From Paracoccaceae bacterium (GTDB lineage: Bacteria; Pseudomonadota; Alphaproteobacteria; Rhodobacterales; Rhodobacteraceae): a DNA stretch of 64,000 bases. The notes beneath the pieces were generated by a model that worked only from the letters and a program-made list of their open reading frames with translations, did not search any database and was not told where the DNA came from. Below, one piece after another: positions 26,424-35,096 of the stretch (within the stretch, counting starts at the first letter, position 1; each line of letters begins with the position of its first letter). Made by a program: the position numbers and the translations under genes. The stretch spans positions 124,001 to 188,000 of the forward strand of contig VYFX01000011.1 in the NCBI GenBank assembly GCA_009842205.1. The letters run 5' to 3'.

Positions 26424-27696
26424 GGCTATCCAACACCTCATCTAGGGTATTGATCAGGAAATCAATCTCCTGATTTTCTATGGGCAGGGGAGGCCTGATC
26501 TTCAGAATGGATTTGTGGCGTCCCAATGAATTAATCAAAACACCTTTTTCACGCATGGAATTAACTATCAGCTTGGTCATGTGAGCATCGGGATTTCCTT
26601 CCCCGTCACATACTTCTGCACCGAAAAACAAACCTGATCCACGGGCAACACCCAGGCAATCATATTTAGCTACCAGATTATTGAGTTTGTGGAGGGCTCT
26701 TTGACCAACCGTGTAGGCATGTTGAACCAGGTTTTCCTCTTCAATCACCTTCAGGGTTGACTGGGCTGCGGCCATGGCTACGGGATTTCCTCCGAAGGTA
26801 TTGAAATAACGGAACCTTTTTCGGAAAATCCCAATGTTTTCATTGCTTGAAACAATTGCTGCAACCGGATAACCGTTACCCATAGGCTTGCCGAGGGTTA
26901 CTATGTCCGGTTCAAAGCCAATCGATTGGTGTCCCCACCAGTTATTGCCAACCCTCCCAAAACCAGGCTGTACTTCATCGGCAATAACAAGACCACCAGC
27001 CGCTCTAACCTTGGAGATTATTGGTTCCAGAAATCCCTTGCGAAGCGTTGGAAAACCTTCATTGGCAAAAAAGGGACAAATGATCAGACAGGCCAGCCCT
27101 ACACCTGATTCCTGAAACTCATCAATTTTTTCCTGCACGATGTTGGCAAGTTTTTCATTTTCGTTTTCGTCAATTTTGTCATAACGTGTTTTAGTTCCGA
27201 TCGGGCTGGGTATCTGGCTTATAATATTACTATAACCCCCGATGGGTACAGTTCTTGATCCGATTTGACTTACCAGTGAGGTATTGCCATGGTAGGTGTT
27301 GTCGGTGCAAATTATCCCTTTGTTTCCGGAAATAACCTGAGCCATTCTCAATGCAACATCATTGGCTTCCGAACCACTACATGCGATGATTGCAGAAGTA
27401 AATTTTTCACTGAACTTGGAAGTCAGATGATCAACATAATCCAGAATACCCTCGTGCAAGTATCTGGTGTGGGTATTGAGAGTCGAGCTTTGATTATAAA
27501 TGGCTTCTACAACTTTGGGATGACAATGCCCAACATGTGGAACATTGTTGTAGCAATCCAGATATTTCCTACCGGAATTGTCCCAGAGCCAAACCCCTTT
27601 ACCTCTTACAATATGAACTGGGTCTTCATAGAAGGTTGGAACGCTCGGTCCAAGCAGGTTTGTTCTGCGCTCCAGCAATGTTGAATGAGTTTCCAT
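26404..27696 (-). CDS. Class III aminotransferase-fold PLP enzyme, possible phospho-lyase
   Basis: A PLP enzyme of about 430 residues. The PLP pocket is visible as ACSGSEANDVALRMAQ, the Asp-containing VIADEVQPGFGRVG, and the Schiff-base lysine in VTLGKPMGNGYPVAA. The C-terminal GRHKSILKIRPPLPIENQEIDFLI is typical of class III. The DEVQPGFGRVGNNWWGHQ and GKPMGNGYPVAA segments are shared with the AGXT2L group, in which phosphoethanolamine or phosphohydroxylysine is eliminated rather than transaminated. I prefer ATG 27696 (METHSTLLERR), since the frame upstream of it has no family character. It overlaps the kinase gene, so the two act together. Confidence 0.8.
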   Translation of the reverse strand: METHSTLLERRTNLLGPSVPTFYEDPVHIVRGKGVWLWDNSGRKYLDCYNNVPHVGHCHPKVVEAIYNQSSTLNTHTRYLHEGILDYVDHLTSKFSEKFTSAIIACSGSEANDVALRMAQVISGNKGIICTDNTYHGNTSLVSQIGSRTVPIGGYSNIISQIPSPIGTKTRYDKIDENENEKLANIVQEKIDEFQESGVGLACLIICPFFANEGFPTLRKGFLEPIISKVRAAGGLVIADEVQPGFGRVGNNWWGHQSIGFEPDIVTLGKPMGNGYPVAAIVSSNENIGIFRKRFRYFNTFGGNPVAMAAAQSTLKVIEEENLVQHAYTVGQRALHKLNNLVAKYDCLGVARGSGLFFGAEVCDGEGNPDAHMTKLIVNSMREKGVLINSLGRHKSILKIRPPLPIENQEIDFLINTLDEVLDSLARSHN

Positions 27697-28068
27697 AAAA
27701 CCTGACAATAAAATTGATCTGCTGCAGTCCTGATAAATCCAGGCCAATGAATTTAACGGGAAGAAGAATTTAATTCAAAGATGTTTTAAGCCTATTCCTG
27801 GATTATTCAAACTAGCATTTCAAAAATCTTGATCTCTTAATCCCGATTAGTTGTAAACCATAAGCATTCCATCAAAAGTTGATCAAGAATGTCATGATTT
27901 TACGTACAATTACTCCCTAAGGCAGTCTGCCATGCCGAAACAAAGCCAAGTAACTTTATTTATTTATCCACAATAAAATTCACACCAAACCGATCTGGGT
28001 AGATGTTTTCTTTGAGGTTTCACCAATCGGGGTTAGTTGAAACCCAAGAAAAGTTATTTTGAGAGATC
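27697..28068. other. Intergenic region with divergent promoters
   Basis: About 370 bases between the aminotransferase (leftward) and the IcmP-like operon (rightward). No gene is visible. AT-rich tracts could hold promoters for both. A small inverted repeat GGTTTCA (28016-28022)/TGAAACC (28038-28044) lies shortly before the rightward operon and could be an operator or 5' hairpin. Confidence 0.45.
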
Positions 28069-28077
28069 GTGGTGAAA

Positions 28078-29445
28078 ATGAACAGTGAAAAGCAATCCAA
28101 CAGCGATGAGCACCTCAGAACAACCATTTTGATATCATTGGCGTTTCTTGGTACCGGATCGTTAATCCATTTGGCCAGGGACAAGGCCATGGAATTTATC
28201 TCGACGATCGCATGGTACCATGTAAAAATTGTTTTGTGGTTTTCGGATTTAATCCCTTTCAATGGGGATATTGATAATTCAATACCCTTTTTTACAGACT
28301 CATTGCTTGATATTGAACCTTACCTGAATCCATCCAATGATTTTGGTGTTGACCCGGAATTATGGTGGAAAATCCTTCAGGAGGCCAGTGTTGCCTTCCT
28401 AGTAATCTACTTGTTACCAACAATGCTGGTTATTTGGCTTTCCTTTGGAAGACGCCCGGATTTGATATTCAGAAACAGGTATTCACTTGACAGTTTGTGG
28501 GAAACCCAGCCAGTCAAGGGAACAAAGGTCGGATTTCTTGATCGTTTACCACCTGCTTTTGATAGTTGGTTCCAAATCGGGTCAACCGCCACTGAAAATG
28601 TGGGGCATCTGATAAATACCATACATTCTGGAAGCAAATCCGATCATTTGGAACCTGCGCTCAGTCCAGAAGAGTGGTTGATTAGTGAAGGGTTGATACC
28701 AGGCAAGGATAGAGCCGAAAAACTAACCAACAAGATTGTTCCTTTTGATCAAAAAAATGCAGACGATCTATTTCAGGATATCACAATTGACGGAATCAAT
28801 GAGGTTTTGGAAGACAATATGGGATCTATCTGGAATGGTTTCGAATCCTTGAACAATTATGAAAAGGGGCTGGTTGCAGCACTGATTCTGCACTACGACT
28901 TCCAACAGGGGTTGGGTCGGAAGATACTGTTGTTCCTGAATGCCACCTTTGATGTCAGTTACCCGGATAAAGACAGGTTTGAGCATATGTTGGGTGGGGA
29001 TAGGTGGCTGCAAGACAAGATACAGGAGGCATTCAATTCGGAAGCAGGCAGGAAACTGGAGAATAAAGCACTCATACATGGTTGGAAAAGTACTGCCTTG
29101 GTTACCATTCTTCGACGGGCAAGACTGGAGGGTGGGGTTCTTCCGACTGCCAACTTTCTCTGGCTGAAATTGATTGACAGGACACTCTGGTACACCCTTA
29201 ATAATGCCGGCAATGCCGTTTCATCAATAGAATCGGCAGGTGTGCATGCGCATTTTCGGGCTGAAATCCAAAGCAATATACCCTTGTTGAGAAAAAATGT
29301 GTTTCAAGCTTCCCGGTCTCTCCTTGAAGATTATCTAGGTATGAAACAGGATCAACTTGCCAGAAGAAAATTGCAATATAATCTGGTTCGTCCCATTGGC
29401 AACAAACTCAGGGAATACACCGAAACTTCCCAATCGTCGATTTAG
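28078..29445 (+). CDS. IcmP/DotM/TrbA-like type IVB secretion coupling protein
   Basis: A protein of about 455 residues with two membrane segments near residues 19-34 and 106-125, then a large cytoplasmic domain. The C-terminal part has the characteristic run GVLPTANFLWLKLIDR, followed by TLWYTLNNAG and ESAGVHAHFRAEI (residues 356-400, counted from GTG 28069). This is the conserved core of IcmP/DotM of the Legionella Dot/Icm system and of TrbA of IncI1 plasmids, where it acts with the DotL/IcmO ATPase to recruit substrates. No DotL homologue is in the window. ATG 28078 is preferred over GTG 28069 or 28072 because GAGAGA upstream is better spaced. First gene of a four-gene operon. Confidence 0.75.
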   Translation: MNSEKQSNSDEHLRTTILISLAFLGTGSLIHLARDKAMEFISTIAWYHVKIVLWFSDLIPFNGDIDNSIPFFTDSLLDIEPYLNPSNDFGVDPELWWKILQEASVAFLVIYLLPTMLVIWLSFGRRPDLIFRNRYSLDSLWETQPVKGTKVGFLDRLPPAFDSWFQIGSTATENVGHLINTIHSGSKSDHLEPALSPEEWLISEGLIPGKDRAEKLTNKIVPFDQKNADDLFQDITIDGINEVLEDNMGSIWNGFESLNNYEKGLVAALILHYDFQQGLGRKILLFLNATFDVSYPDKDRFEHMLGGDRWLQDKIQEAFNSEAGRKLENKALIHGWKSTALVTILRRARLEGGVLPTANFLWLKLIDRTLWYTLNNAGNAVSSIESAGVHAHFRAEIQSNIPLLRKNVFQASRSLLEDYLGMKQDQLARRKLQYNLVRPIGNKLREYTETSQSSI

Positions 29446-29460
29446 TTCGGGAATTTGACC

Positions 29461-29928
29461 ATGTGGATGTTTGTTCCCCTGTCTTTTGCAACTCTGTTCA
29501 TCATGCAACTTGTTCCTGATTTGGAAAGGGAAGATGATGAAAATTACAAAAGCCGTGTAGTTGCCAATGTTCTGGTTGGCATTCAGAAGGAAGCTGTAGC
29601 CTATGGCGAAAAAAACCGGAATTTTGCTGGACCACTTACAAAAAATGAAATCCACCATAAAACTCCGCTGAACTGGCACTCGGAAATCGTTCAAGGTAAG
29701 GAAGGCCGCCATGTTTTGACCTGGCTTGATGACTTGAAGTACGATCAAATCACAAATGGCAATTTTATGGGCTTGCACGAGTTAAGGAACTACACCCGGA
29801 GACCAGATTCATTTTGGGGCAAGTATTCCGTGATGGGAGCAGATTCTATCCGGATAGGTAAAACTGTTGTACCCCAACCCAAACAGATGATTGATGAGAA
29901 TATTTTCATCCTTGGGGAAAAACTATGA
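29461..29928 (+). CDS. PilM-like (IncI1 thin-pilus type) small membrane-anchored protein
   Basis: About 155 residues with one N-terminal membrane segment (FVPLSFATLFIMQLV) and a periplasmic remainder. The form, with a segment NVLVGIQKEAVAYGEKNRNFAG after the anchor, recalls PilM of IncI1 plasmids (Pfam PilM), and its place between TrbA-like and prepilin-peptidase-like genes supports this. Sequence resemblance alone is weak. The start is ATG 29461; the TTG at 29455 has poorer spacing. Its stop overlaps the next start by four bases. Confidence 0.5.
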   Translation: MWMFVPLSFATLFIMQLVPDLEREDDENYKSRVVANVLVGIQKEAVAYGEKNRNFAGPLTKNEIHHKTPLNWHSEIVQGKEGRHVLTWLDDLKYDQITNGNFMGLHELRNYTRRPDSFWGKYSVMGADSIRIGKTVVPQPKQMIDENIFILGEKL

Positions 29929-30614
29929 CAGGCACTCTGTATCTAACCGGGATCTCCATTCTTCTTTTCTCAATTGCCGTATCCAGATTGGCTGTTTCGG
30001 GGGCAAAAAGGCTAGAGGGGGCCGAGATTGTAAACCTTCCTGTGATGTTCGCAATAACATTGGTGGGGTGTACAGTCGGTGGAATATTCGGTCTGTTGGT
30101 AATCGGGGATTTATACCATTCAGGACTAATACATTTAGTCCTGATCTTGTTTTTTGGTTTGTTGACTGCTGGTGCAATACTTGATTACTGGACACATTGG
30201 GCTCCGTTGGAACTACAAATCCCGACTTCCTTTTGCTTGGGCATACTGGGTTGGAGTTGTACCAATCCAACCTTTGGTGAGATCATGGTGAATGGTACCT
30301 TGGGACTTGTTATGTTGGGAGTGGTTCATTTCCTTTGGTTAATACAGTTCAGGTTCAACATGGGCATACTTCCACCAATGGACATATTGGCTGCACTTGT
30401 CCCCATCGTGCTCTTCGGTGGAACAGAAAAAACTCTCATGCTTTATGCCATTCTGGTTGTCGTCTTATGTTGTTTTTGGATCTGGTTTCGTTACAATCGC
30501 TCGCTCAGAATGCCCATGGGGAAGGAACAAACATCAATTCCCTTTCTGGCAGTGGTATTTCCCTTGATTCTCGGCTTTATCTTTTGGGCAGTTTGGTATG
30601 ATGGTTATTTTTAA
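29925..30614 (+). CDS. Candidate prepilin peptidase (PilU-like) with altered GxGD motif
   Basis: A 229-residue inner-membrane protein with about seven or eight hydrophobic segments. Two aspartates stand where type IV prepilin peptidases have their catalytic pair: Asp87 in AILDYWTHWAP, and Asp153 in GILPPMDILAAL, where GxGD would be expected. Its size and position, just before a prepilin-like gene, match PilU of IncI1 plasmids. The missing glycines make activity uncertain. ATGA overlaps link it to the PilM-like gene, and its end overlaps the PilV-like start by 17 bases. It could instead be an unrelated membrane protein. Confidence 0.5.
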   Translation: MTGTLYLTGISILLFSIAVSRLAVSGAKRLEGAEIVNLPVMFAITLVGCTVGGIFGLLVIGDLYHSGLIHLVLILFFGLLTAGAILDYWTHWAPLELQIPTSFCLGILGWSCTNPTFGEIMVNGTLGLVMLGVVHFLWLIQFRFNMGILPPMDILAALVPIVLFGGTEKTLMLYAILVVVLCCFWIWFRYNRSLRMPMGKEQTSIPFLAVVFPLILGFIFWAVWYDGYF

Positions 30615-32115
30615 GCGATTGAATAACTGGATTACCAATTCCGGGTATCAAGATACGGGATTAAAGCATCAGGAAAAGGGTTTGACCCTGTTCGAAGCTT
30701 CGCTCTCTCTTGCCCTGTTCGGTATGTTTATCAGCCTCGTCAATATTATGGTTTCCTCGAATGACCAAAGGCAGAAAGCGATTTCATTGGGCAAGGAAAC
30801 GGCGTTCATCACCAGGTCTGTGCAGAAATATGTCGGGTTTGAATATGATCGGTTGAGGGATGAGTTGGTGGCGTCCTCTAGCAATCAGCTGCTGATGTCG
30901 ATAGGAATGGATACTATCAACGAAGCCGGTTACCTACCTCATGCTGTTCTTGAAGGCGGAACGTTCAGAAATTCGTTCGGGAACAGATTCACCTTGTTTC
31001 TGCGTGGAGTAAACGGCAATGACGTTACATCCCCACAAGCAACACTGAGTATTGCAGATGTTGACCCTGATAATGATGGAAGGGTGGAGGAACATCTTCT
31101 GGATGGAGTAATTGCAAATGGAGAATACGAACTTGAAGCCATTCTGGTATCTTCCGAAGGCAAGGAGGTGGAGCCACACATGGGAAGTCCGGCTGTGGTT
31201 GCTTCAAAATTGTTTTCAGCAGGATATGTCCAAGACAAGAATACTGCCAGAGGACCATATGGGGTCTGGGAAATGGATATTAGTTCCTACAGGGATTTGA
31301 CTCACTATCCTGGGGAAAAACAATTTGTTTCACTGATTGCACTCTCAGGGAATGGCGTGTTCGGTTATCCTGATACAGATGATGACAAGGAAGTGGAAAC
31401 GAATACGTACCTGGACAGATGTATAAACACCTTGGGCTCCGTACGGGCAGTATGTGAATCCAACAACGAGTTGTTCACAGAAGTTGTATTCAACAGTTTT
31501 GACAGGGATGGAGATGGTTTCAACGACAGTTTCGGGTCAATCCGTAATCTTTATCAATTGGAGATGGGTTCCCCGGTTGATTCTGATGGGGACAACATTC
31601 CAGATATTTTTTCTGTCATAAACAATCTACACGGTATAGGCTGTCGATCAAACAACCCAAATACCACTACTGATGAACTAACCCTTGATTGCCCCGAGGT
31701 AAAACTGACTGGCGATGCCAAAATCGAAAGGGATCTTATTGTAGGAAATCAACTAACGGTTGAGGGGGATACCCGAAGTCAAAGATTCTTGGCTGGCGCA
31801 CTCAATGACCAAGACCTGACCAAGGGAATATATCATGCCGAATTGATCCGCATGGATGGAGATACCACAATTGCCAAACCCGATTGCCTGGATACAGGTA
31901 GTGAACCGCAAATCTTTGTAACCCCGGCTGCATTTGCAATTGGTTCGGGACATTCCCTTGTCGGTATAAGGGGCTTGGCTTCCGAAGAGATCAATTCGTG
32001 GGAGGTTGGTCTTAAGGCAATTATCTCCCACGATGGTGATGAAGATGGAAAGTCAGATGTAATTGACCTTGTATCCGCTTCGGATTATGTCCAGGTTCTA
32101 ACCAAATGCAGTTAG
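30598..32115 (+). CDS. PilV-like prepilin/adhesin with Asp-rich calcium-type repeats
   Basis: A 505-residue protein with a type IV prepilin start: a 28-residue leader ending in KG, cleavage before LTLFE with Glu at mature position 5, then a hydrophobic helix to about residue 52. Residues 105-240 (INEAGYLPHAV, GNRFTLFLRG, ELEAILVSSEGKEVE, RGPYGVWEMDISSY) follow the order seen in the constant domain of PilV tip adhesins (Shufflon_N). Later come Asp-rich DxDxDG-type loops at 154-160, 302-310, 328-336 and 478-487, and a GNQLTVEGDT stretch like fibre shafts. It is probably exposed on a thin pilus or secretion machine. No shufflon repeats were seen downstream. Last gene of the operon, convergent with the transglycosylase after 16 bases. 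Confidence 0.7.
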   Translation: MMVIFKRLNNWITNSGYQDTGLKHQEKGLTLFEASLSLALFGMFISLVNIMVSSNDQRQKAISLGKETAFITRSVQKYVGFEYDRLRDELVASSSNQLLMSIGMDTINEAGYLPHAVLEGGTFRNSFGNRFTLFLRGVNGNDVTSPQATLSIADVDPDNDGRVEEHLLDGVIANGEYELEAILVSSEGKEVEPHMGSPAVVASKLFSAGYVQDKNTARGPYGVWEMDISSYRDLTHYPGEKQFVSLIALSGNGVFGYPDTDDDKEVETNTYLDRCINTLGSVRAVCESNNELFTEVVFNSFDRDGDGFNDSFGSIRNLYQLEMGSPVDSDGDNIPDIFSVINNLHGIGCRSNNPNTTTDELTLDCPEVKLTGDAKIERDLIVGNQLTVEGDTRSQRFLAGALNDQDLTKGIYHAELIRMDGDTTIAKPDCLDTGSEPQIFVTPAAFAIGSGHSLVGIRGLASEEINSWEVGLKAIISHDGDEDGKSDVIDLVSASDYVQVLTKCS

Positions 32116-32131
32116 TGCCCCCTTTTTGATC

Positions 32132-33328
32132 TCAGCTTTTTTCAAGCAGTTCAAGCAGTTCCTTGGTAGGCCATGCATCTGCTGGTAGACCAAAGTTCAA
32201 CTGTTCCTGCCGGACGGCTGCCCGTGTTCTTGCTCCCACAATACCATCAACTTTCCCTACGTCATGTCCACGATTGGCCAGAATGGTTTGCAATTTGATC
32301 ACATCCTCGTCCGGAAGTGGTGGAGGTGGGGTACCATCAAGATAGATGGGTTTGCCGGATAGAAGAGTGGCAAAAAAGGCCGAAGTTGTTGAATAGACAA
32401 ACGATTTGTTCCATTCGAGATAAACGCTGTAATTGGGGAAAGCGAAAAAGGCAGGTCCAAGTCGCCCGTGGGGAAGTAACAAAGCCGCTTCATAGGTCAA
32501 ATCCGGCCAGATCCCATCCCTTGGTACAATACCCATTTCCTTCCATTCGTCGAGAGACTGAAAATGGGTTGGTTGGGCCAATTGCCAATCAAGTTGCTCT
32601 GGAACTATCACTTCAACCAACCAGGGCTGGTTGGGTCTCCATCCAGTGACATTCAATACATTCCCTGCAGTCATCAGGGCATCGGCAACAGACTCCTTGA
32701 GATTAACCTTGCCATCACCATCGGCATCAATTCCATATTTGAGAATATCTTCCGGAAGCATTTGGATCATGCCAATTTCGCCAGCCCAGGCTCCAACGGT
32801 ATTCACTGGATCAAAATTATCCAGCTTGTATAACTCGAGGGCCGCAAAGAAATGCGGTTGGAAGAGTTCCGGTCGACGACAATCATGCGAAAGTGTAGCT
32901 ATGGAATTCAAGGTATTATGGTCACCCTGAACCACCCCATAGTCGGTTTCAAGTGCCAGAAAGGAAAGCAATACACCCCTTGGGACACCATATCTCTCTT
33001 TTACTGCATCCAGGACGGCACCATGTTTTTCCTCAAATTCACTGCCCTTGACGATACGGTGGTTTGTCATCACGAGTTTTGAAAATTCGATGAAGGACTT
33101 TTTGAATATCCCCTGAGATCTGTCCCTTCTGATGACATCAGGATCATGTTCAACACTTGCCAGAAAGCCATCTATTGTTTCCTGATCCGTACCCCGGTCC
33201 AGTGCTTCCTGTTTTACTACTTCAATAAATTCTTCAAAAGTGCCACCGCAGGGGACAATGGATGATTTTCCGGCAATTGGTACAAGGGAAATCAGTAGGA
33301 AAATGGCAAAAACTCTCAATGTCAACAT
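32132..33328 (-). CDS. MltB-family lytic murein transglycosylase with peptidoglycan-binding domain
   Basis: A 398-residue secreted or periplasmic enzyme. The signal peptide spans about residues 1-22. The GH103 lytic domain follows, with catalytic Glu in FLALETDYGVVQGD and the downstream AWAGEIGMIQMLPEDI motif. The EF-hand-like DADGDGKVNLKES is normal for this family. A C-terminal peptidoglycan_binding_1 domain begins near residue 335 (IKLQTILANRGHDVGKVDGIVGARTRAAV). It cleaves glycan strands to anhydromuropeptides. It is convergent with the PilV-like gene; transglycosylases often accompany secretion systems, but this is the common housekeeping type. Confidence 0.9.
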   Translation of the reverse strand: MLTLRVFAIFLLISLVPIAGKSSIVPCGGTFEEFIEVVKQEALDRGTDQETIDGFLASVEHDPDVIRRDRSQGIFKKSFIEFSKLVMTNHRIVKGSEFEEKHGAVLDAVKERYGVPRGVLLSFLALETDYGVVQGDHNTLNSIATLSHDCRRPELFQPHFFAALELYKLDNFDPVNTVGAWAGEIGMIQMLPEDILKYGIDADGDGKVNLKESVADALMTAGNVLNVTGWRPNQPWLVEVIVPEQLDWQLAQPTHFQSLDEWKEMGIVPRDGIWPDLTYEAALLLPHGRLGPAFFAFPNYSVYLEWNKSFVYSTTSAFFATLLSGKPIYLDGTPPPPLPDEDVIKLQTILANRGHDVGKVDGIVGARTRAAVRQEQLNFGLPADAWPTKELLELLEKS

Positions 33329-33362
33329 AATTTAATCCTCAATTTTTTTGATCGTGAAATCA

Positions 33363-35033
33363 TCAACTCCGCAAGCTTGAAATGGTTTCACTTGGTGAAA
33401 TTGCCTCCGGATCCAGTTTAAGTTCAATGAGTGAAGGCTTGTCTGCCTTCAGGGAACGTTCAAAGGCATCCGGGAATTGTTTAGTTTCGGTCACCAATTC
33501 GCCATGCCAGCCATAAGCCTTGGCCAACAATCGGTAATCAGGGTTGAATAAATCGGTTCCGGAAACCCGGTAGGGAAAGTGTCGTTCCTGATGCATTCGG
33601 ATTGTTCCAAACAAGCCATTATTGGCTACCAGCACTATCAATTTGATGCCATACTGGGAAATTGTAGACATTTCGTTGATGGTCATCTGCAAACACCCGT
33701 CCCCGGCCAAACACACCACTGTGCGATCTGGAAATTCTAACTTAGCAGAAATAGCTGCAGGCAATCCATATCCCATGCTTCCGGATGTTGAGCCTATCTG
33801 TGTTCCAAATTTCTTGGGTTGATAAAAACGGTGTAAAAAGGCTGCGTAATTCCCGGCACCATTGGTAACAATTGTTTCCTCTGACAGATTGGTCGAAAGC
33901 CACGCAATGATTTCGGGGAATTTGACCTTTCCAGGTACATCCCTCACTGTAATCCATTCCCTGTATGAGGATCGGCATTTTTTAGTCCAGCCGGACAATT
34001 CTGCCTTCAATTCAATTTGCAAGTTGGACAATTCTGCAAGGAGTTCCTCTGGTTTCGAACAAATACCGAGGTCAGTGGGCAAATTTTTGCCAAATTCCTC
34101 ACTTGACGGGTATACATGAATTATTTTTCTCTGACCGTTGTGCCGGGAAGGAATGCTGTATCCCTGTGATGGAATATCTCCAAATCTGGTTCCCAACAAT
34201 AACAACAGATCAGTTTCCTCCACGATTTCAACCAGTTTTGGATTTGCTCCAACCGTTAAGTCACCCGCATAATTGGGATGCCGATTATTTATCCTGTCCT
34301 GTCTGCGAAACGTGGTTGCAACCGGTATGCCGGTTTTGGCAGACAGATCTTCCAGTAAATCGTTGCATCTCTGCGACCAAACGGATCCACCTGCCACAAT
34401 CAGTGGTTGGTTAGAGACTTCAAGATAAGTGATCAGTTGCTTGACATGATCCCGATCTGGTCTGGAGTTGCGGGGTTGGAAGGAATTTTGGATTTCAACA
34501 TCGGATCTTTGATCCAGTATATCTTCAGGAAGGGAGATGGCCACGGGACCTGGTCGGCCTTCATTGGCAATGGCAAAGGCCTTGGCCACAACCTCGGGTA
34601 TCTCATCCGCACTCCTGAGTTCATGAACCCATTTGCACTGGTTCCCGAAAAATTTAGTGTAATCTATTTCCTGAAAGGCTTCCTTCTCCCGATGGATCGA
34701 TTTGACCTGCCCAATGAACAACACCATTGGTGTTGAATCCTGCTTGGCCGTGTGTATTCCTCCCGATGCATTGGAAGCCCCCGGACCTCGTGTAACAAAT
34801 GCAACACCAGGTTGACCGGTTATTTTACCAAAGGCTTCAGCCATGAAGCAGGCACCACTCTCATTGCGGCAAACAATATTCTGGATTGAAGAATCATGCA
34901 ACCCGTCAAGGACATTCAGGAAACTCTCACCAGGTACCGAAAATACTCGGGTTACATTTTCCCGGATCAATTGATTGACAAGAATGATTCCGCCGTGAGG
35001 TAAATTGTTTCCGGATATACCTTGGGAAGGCAT
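33363..35033 (-). CDS. Thiamine-pyrophosphate enzyme, acetolactate-synthase-like
   Basis: A 556-residue TPP enzyme with the three domains of the acetolactate synthase/oxalyl-CoA decarboxylase family. The catalytic Glu lies in VFSVPGESFLNVLDGL near residue 42. The TPP Mg-binding motif is GDGCLQMTINEMSTISQYG, continuing to NNGLFGTIRMHQ near residue 470. No regulatory ilvH-type gene is beside it, and the remainder of the branched-chain pathway is absent here, so the substrate is open: pyruvate, a phosphonate or sulfonate keto acid, or another 2-keto acid. It is on the same strand as the transglycosylase with a 34-base gap and 63 bases from the DNA methyltransferase. Confidence 0.85.
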   Translation of the reverse strand: MPSQGISGNNLPHGGIILVNQLIRENVTRVFSVPGESFLNVLDGLHDSSIQNIVCRNESGACFMAEAFGKITGQPGVAFVTRGPGASNASGGIHTAKQDSTPMVLFIGQVKSIHREKEAFQEIDYTKFFGNQCKWVHELRSADEIPEVVAKAFAIANEGRPGPVAISLPEDILDQRSDVEIQNSFQPRNSRPDRDHVKQLITYLEVSNQPLIVAGGSVWSQRCNDLLEDLSAKTGIPVATTFRRQDRINNRHPNYAGDLTVGANPKLVEIVEETDLLLLLGTRFGDIPSQGYSIPSRHNGQRKIIHVYPSSEEFGKNLPTDLGICSKPEELLAELSNLQIELKAELSGWTKKCRSSYREWITVRDVPGKVKFPEIIAWLSTNLSEETIVTNGAGNYAAFLHRFYQPKKFGTQIGSTSGSMGYGLPAAISAKLEFPDRTVVCLAGDGCLQMTINEMSTISQYGIKLIVLVANNGLFGTIRMHQERHFPYRVSGTDLFNPDYRLLAKAYGWHGELVTETKQFPDAFERSLKADKPSLIELKLDPEAISPSETISSLRS

Positions 35034-35096
35034 GCTTACTGTCCTTGCAAGTCAGATACGTTAATCGTGAAGGCTTTCAAATGGTGGTTGAACCTG

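Noticed and set aside
32000-32131. Shufflon recombination sites at the end of the PilV-like gene
   Set aside because: No 19-base sfx-type repeats or inverted gene-end cassettes, and no recombinase gene nearby.
32132-33328. Lytic transglycosylase as part of the pilus locus
   Set aside because: It is on the opposite strand and is the common MltB housekeeping type; proximity alone is not enough.
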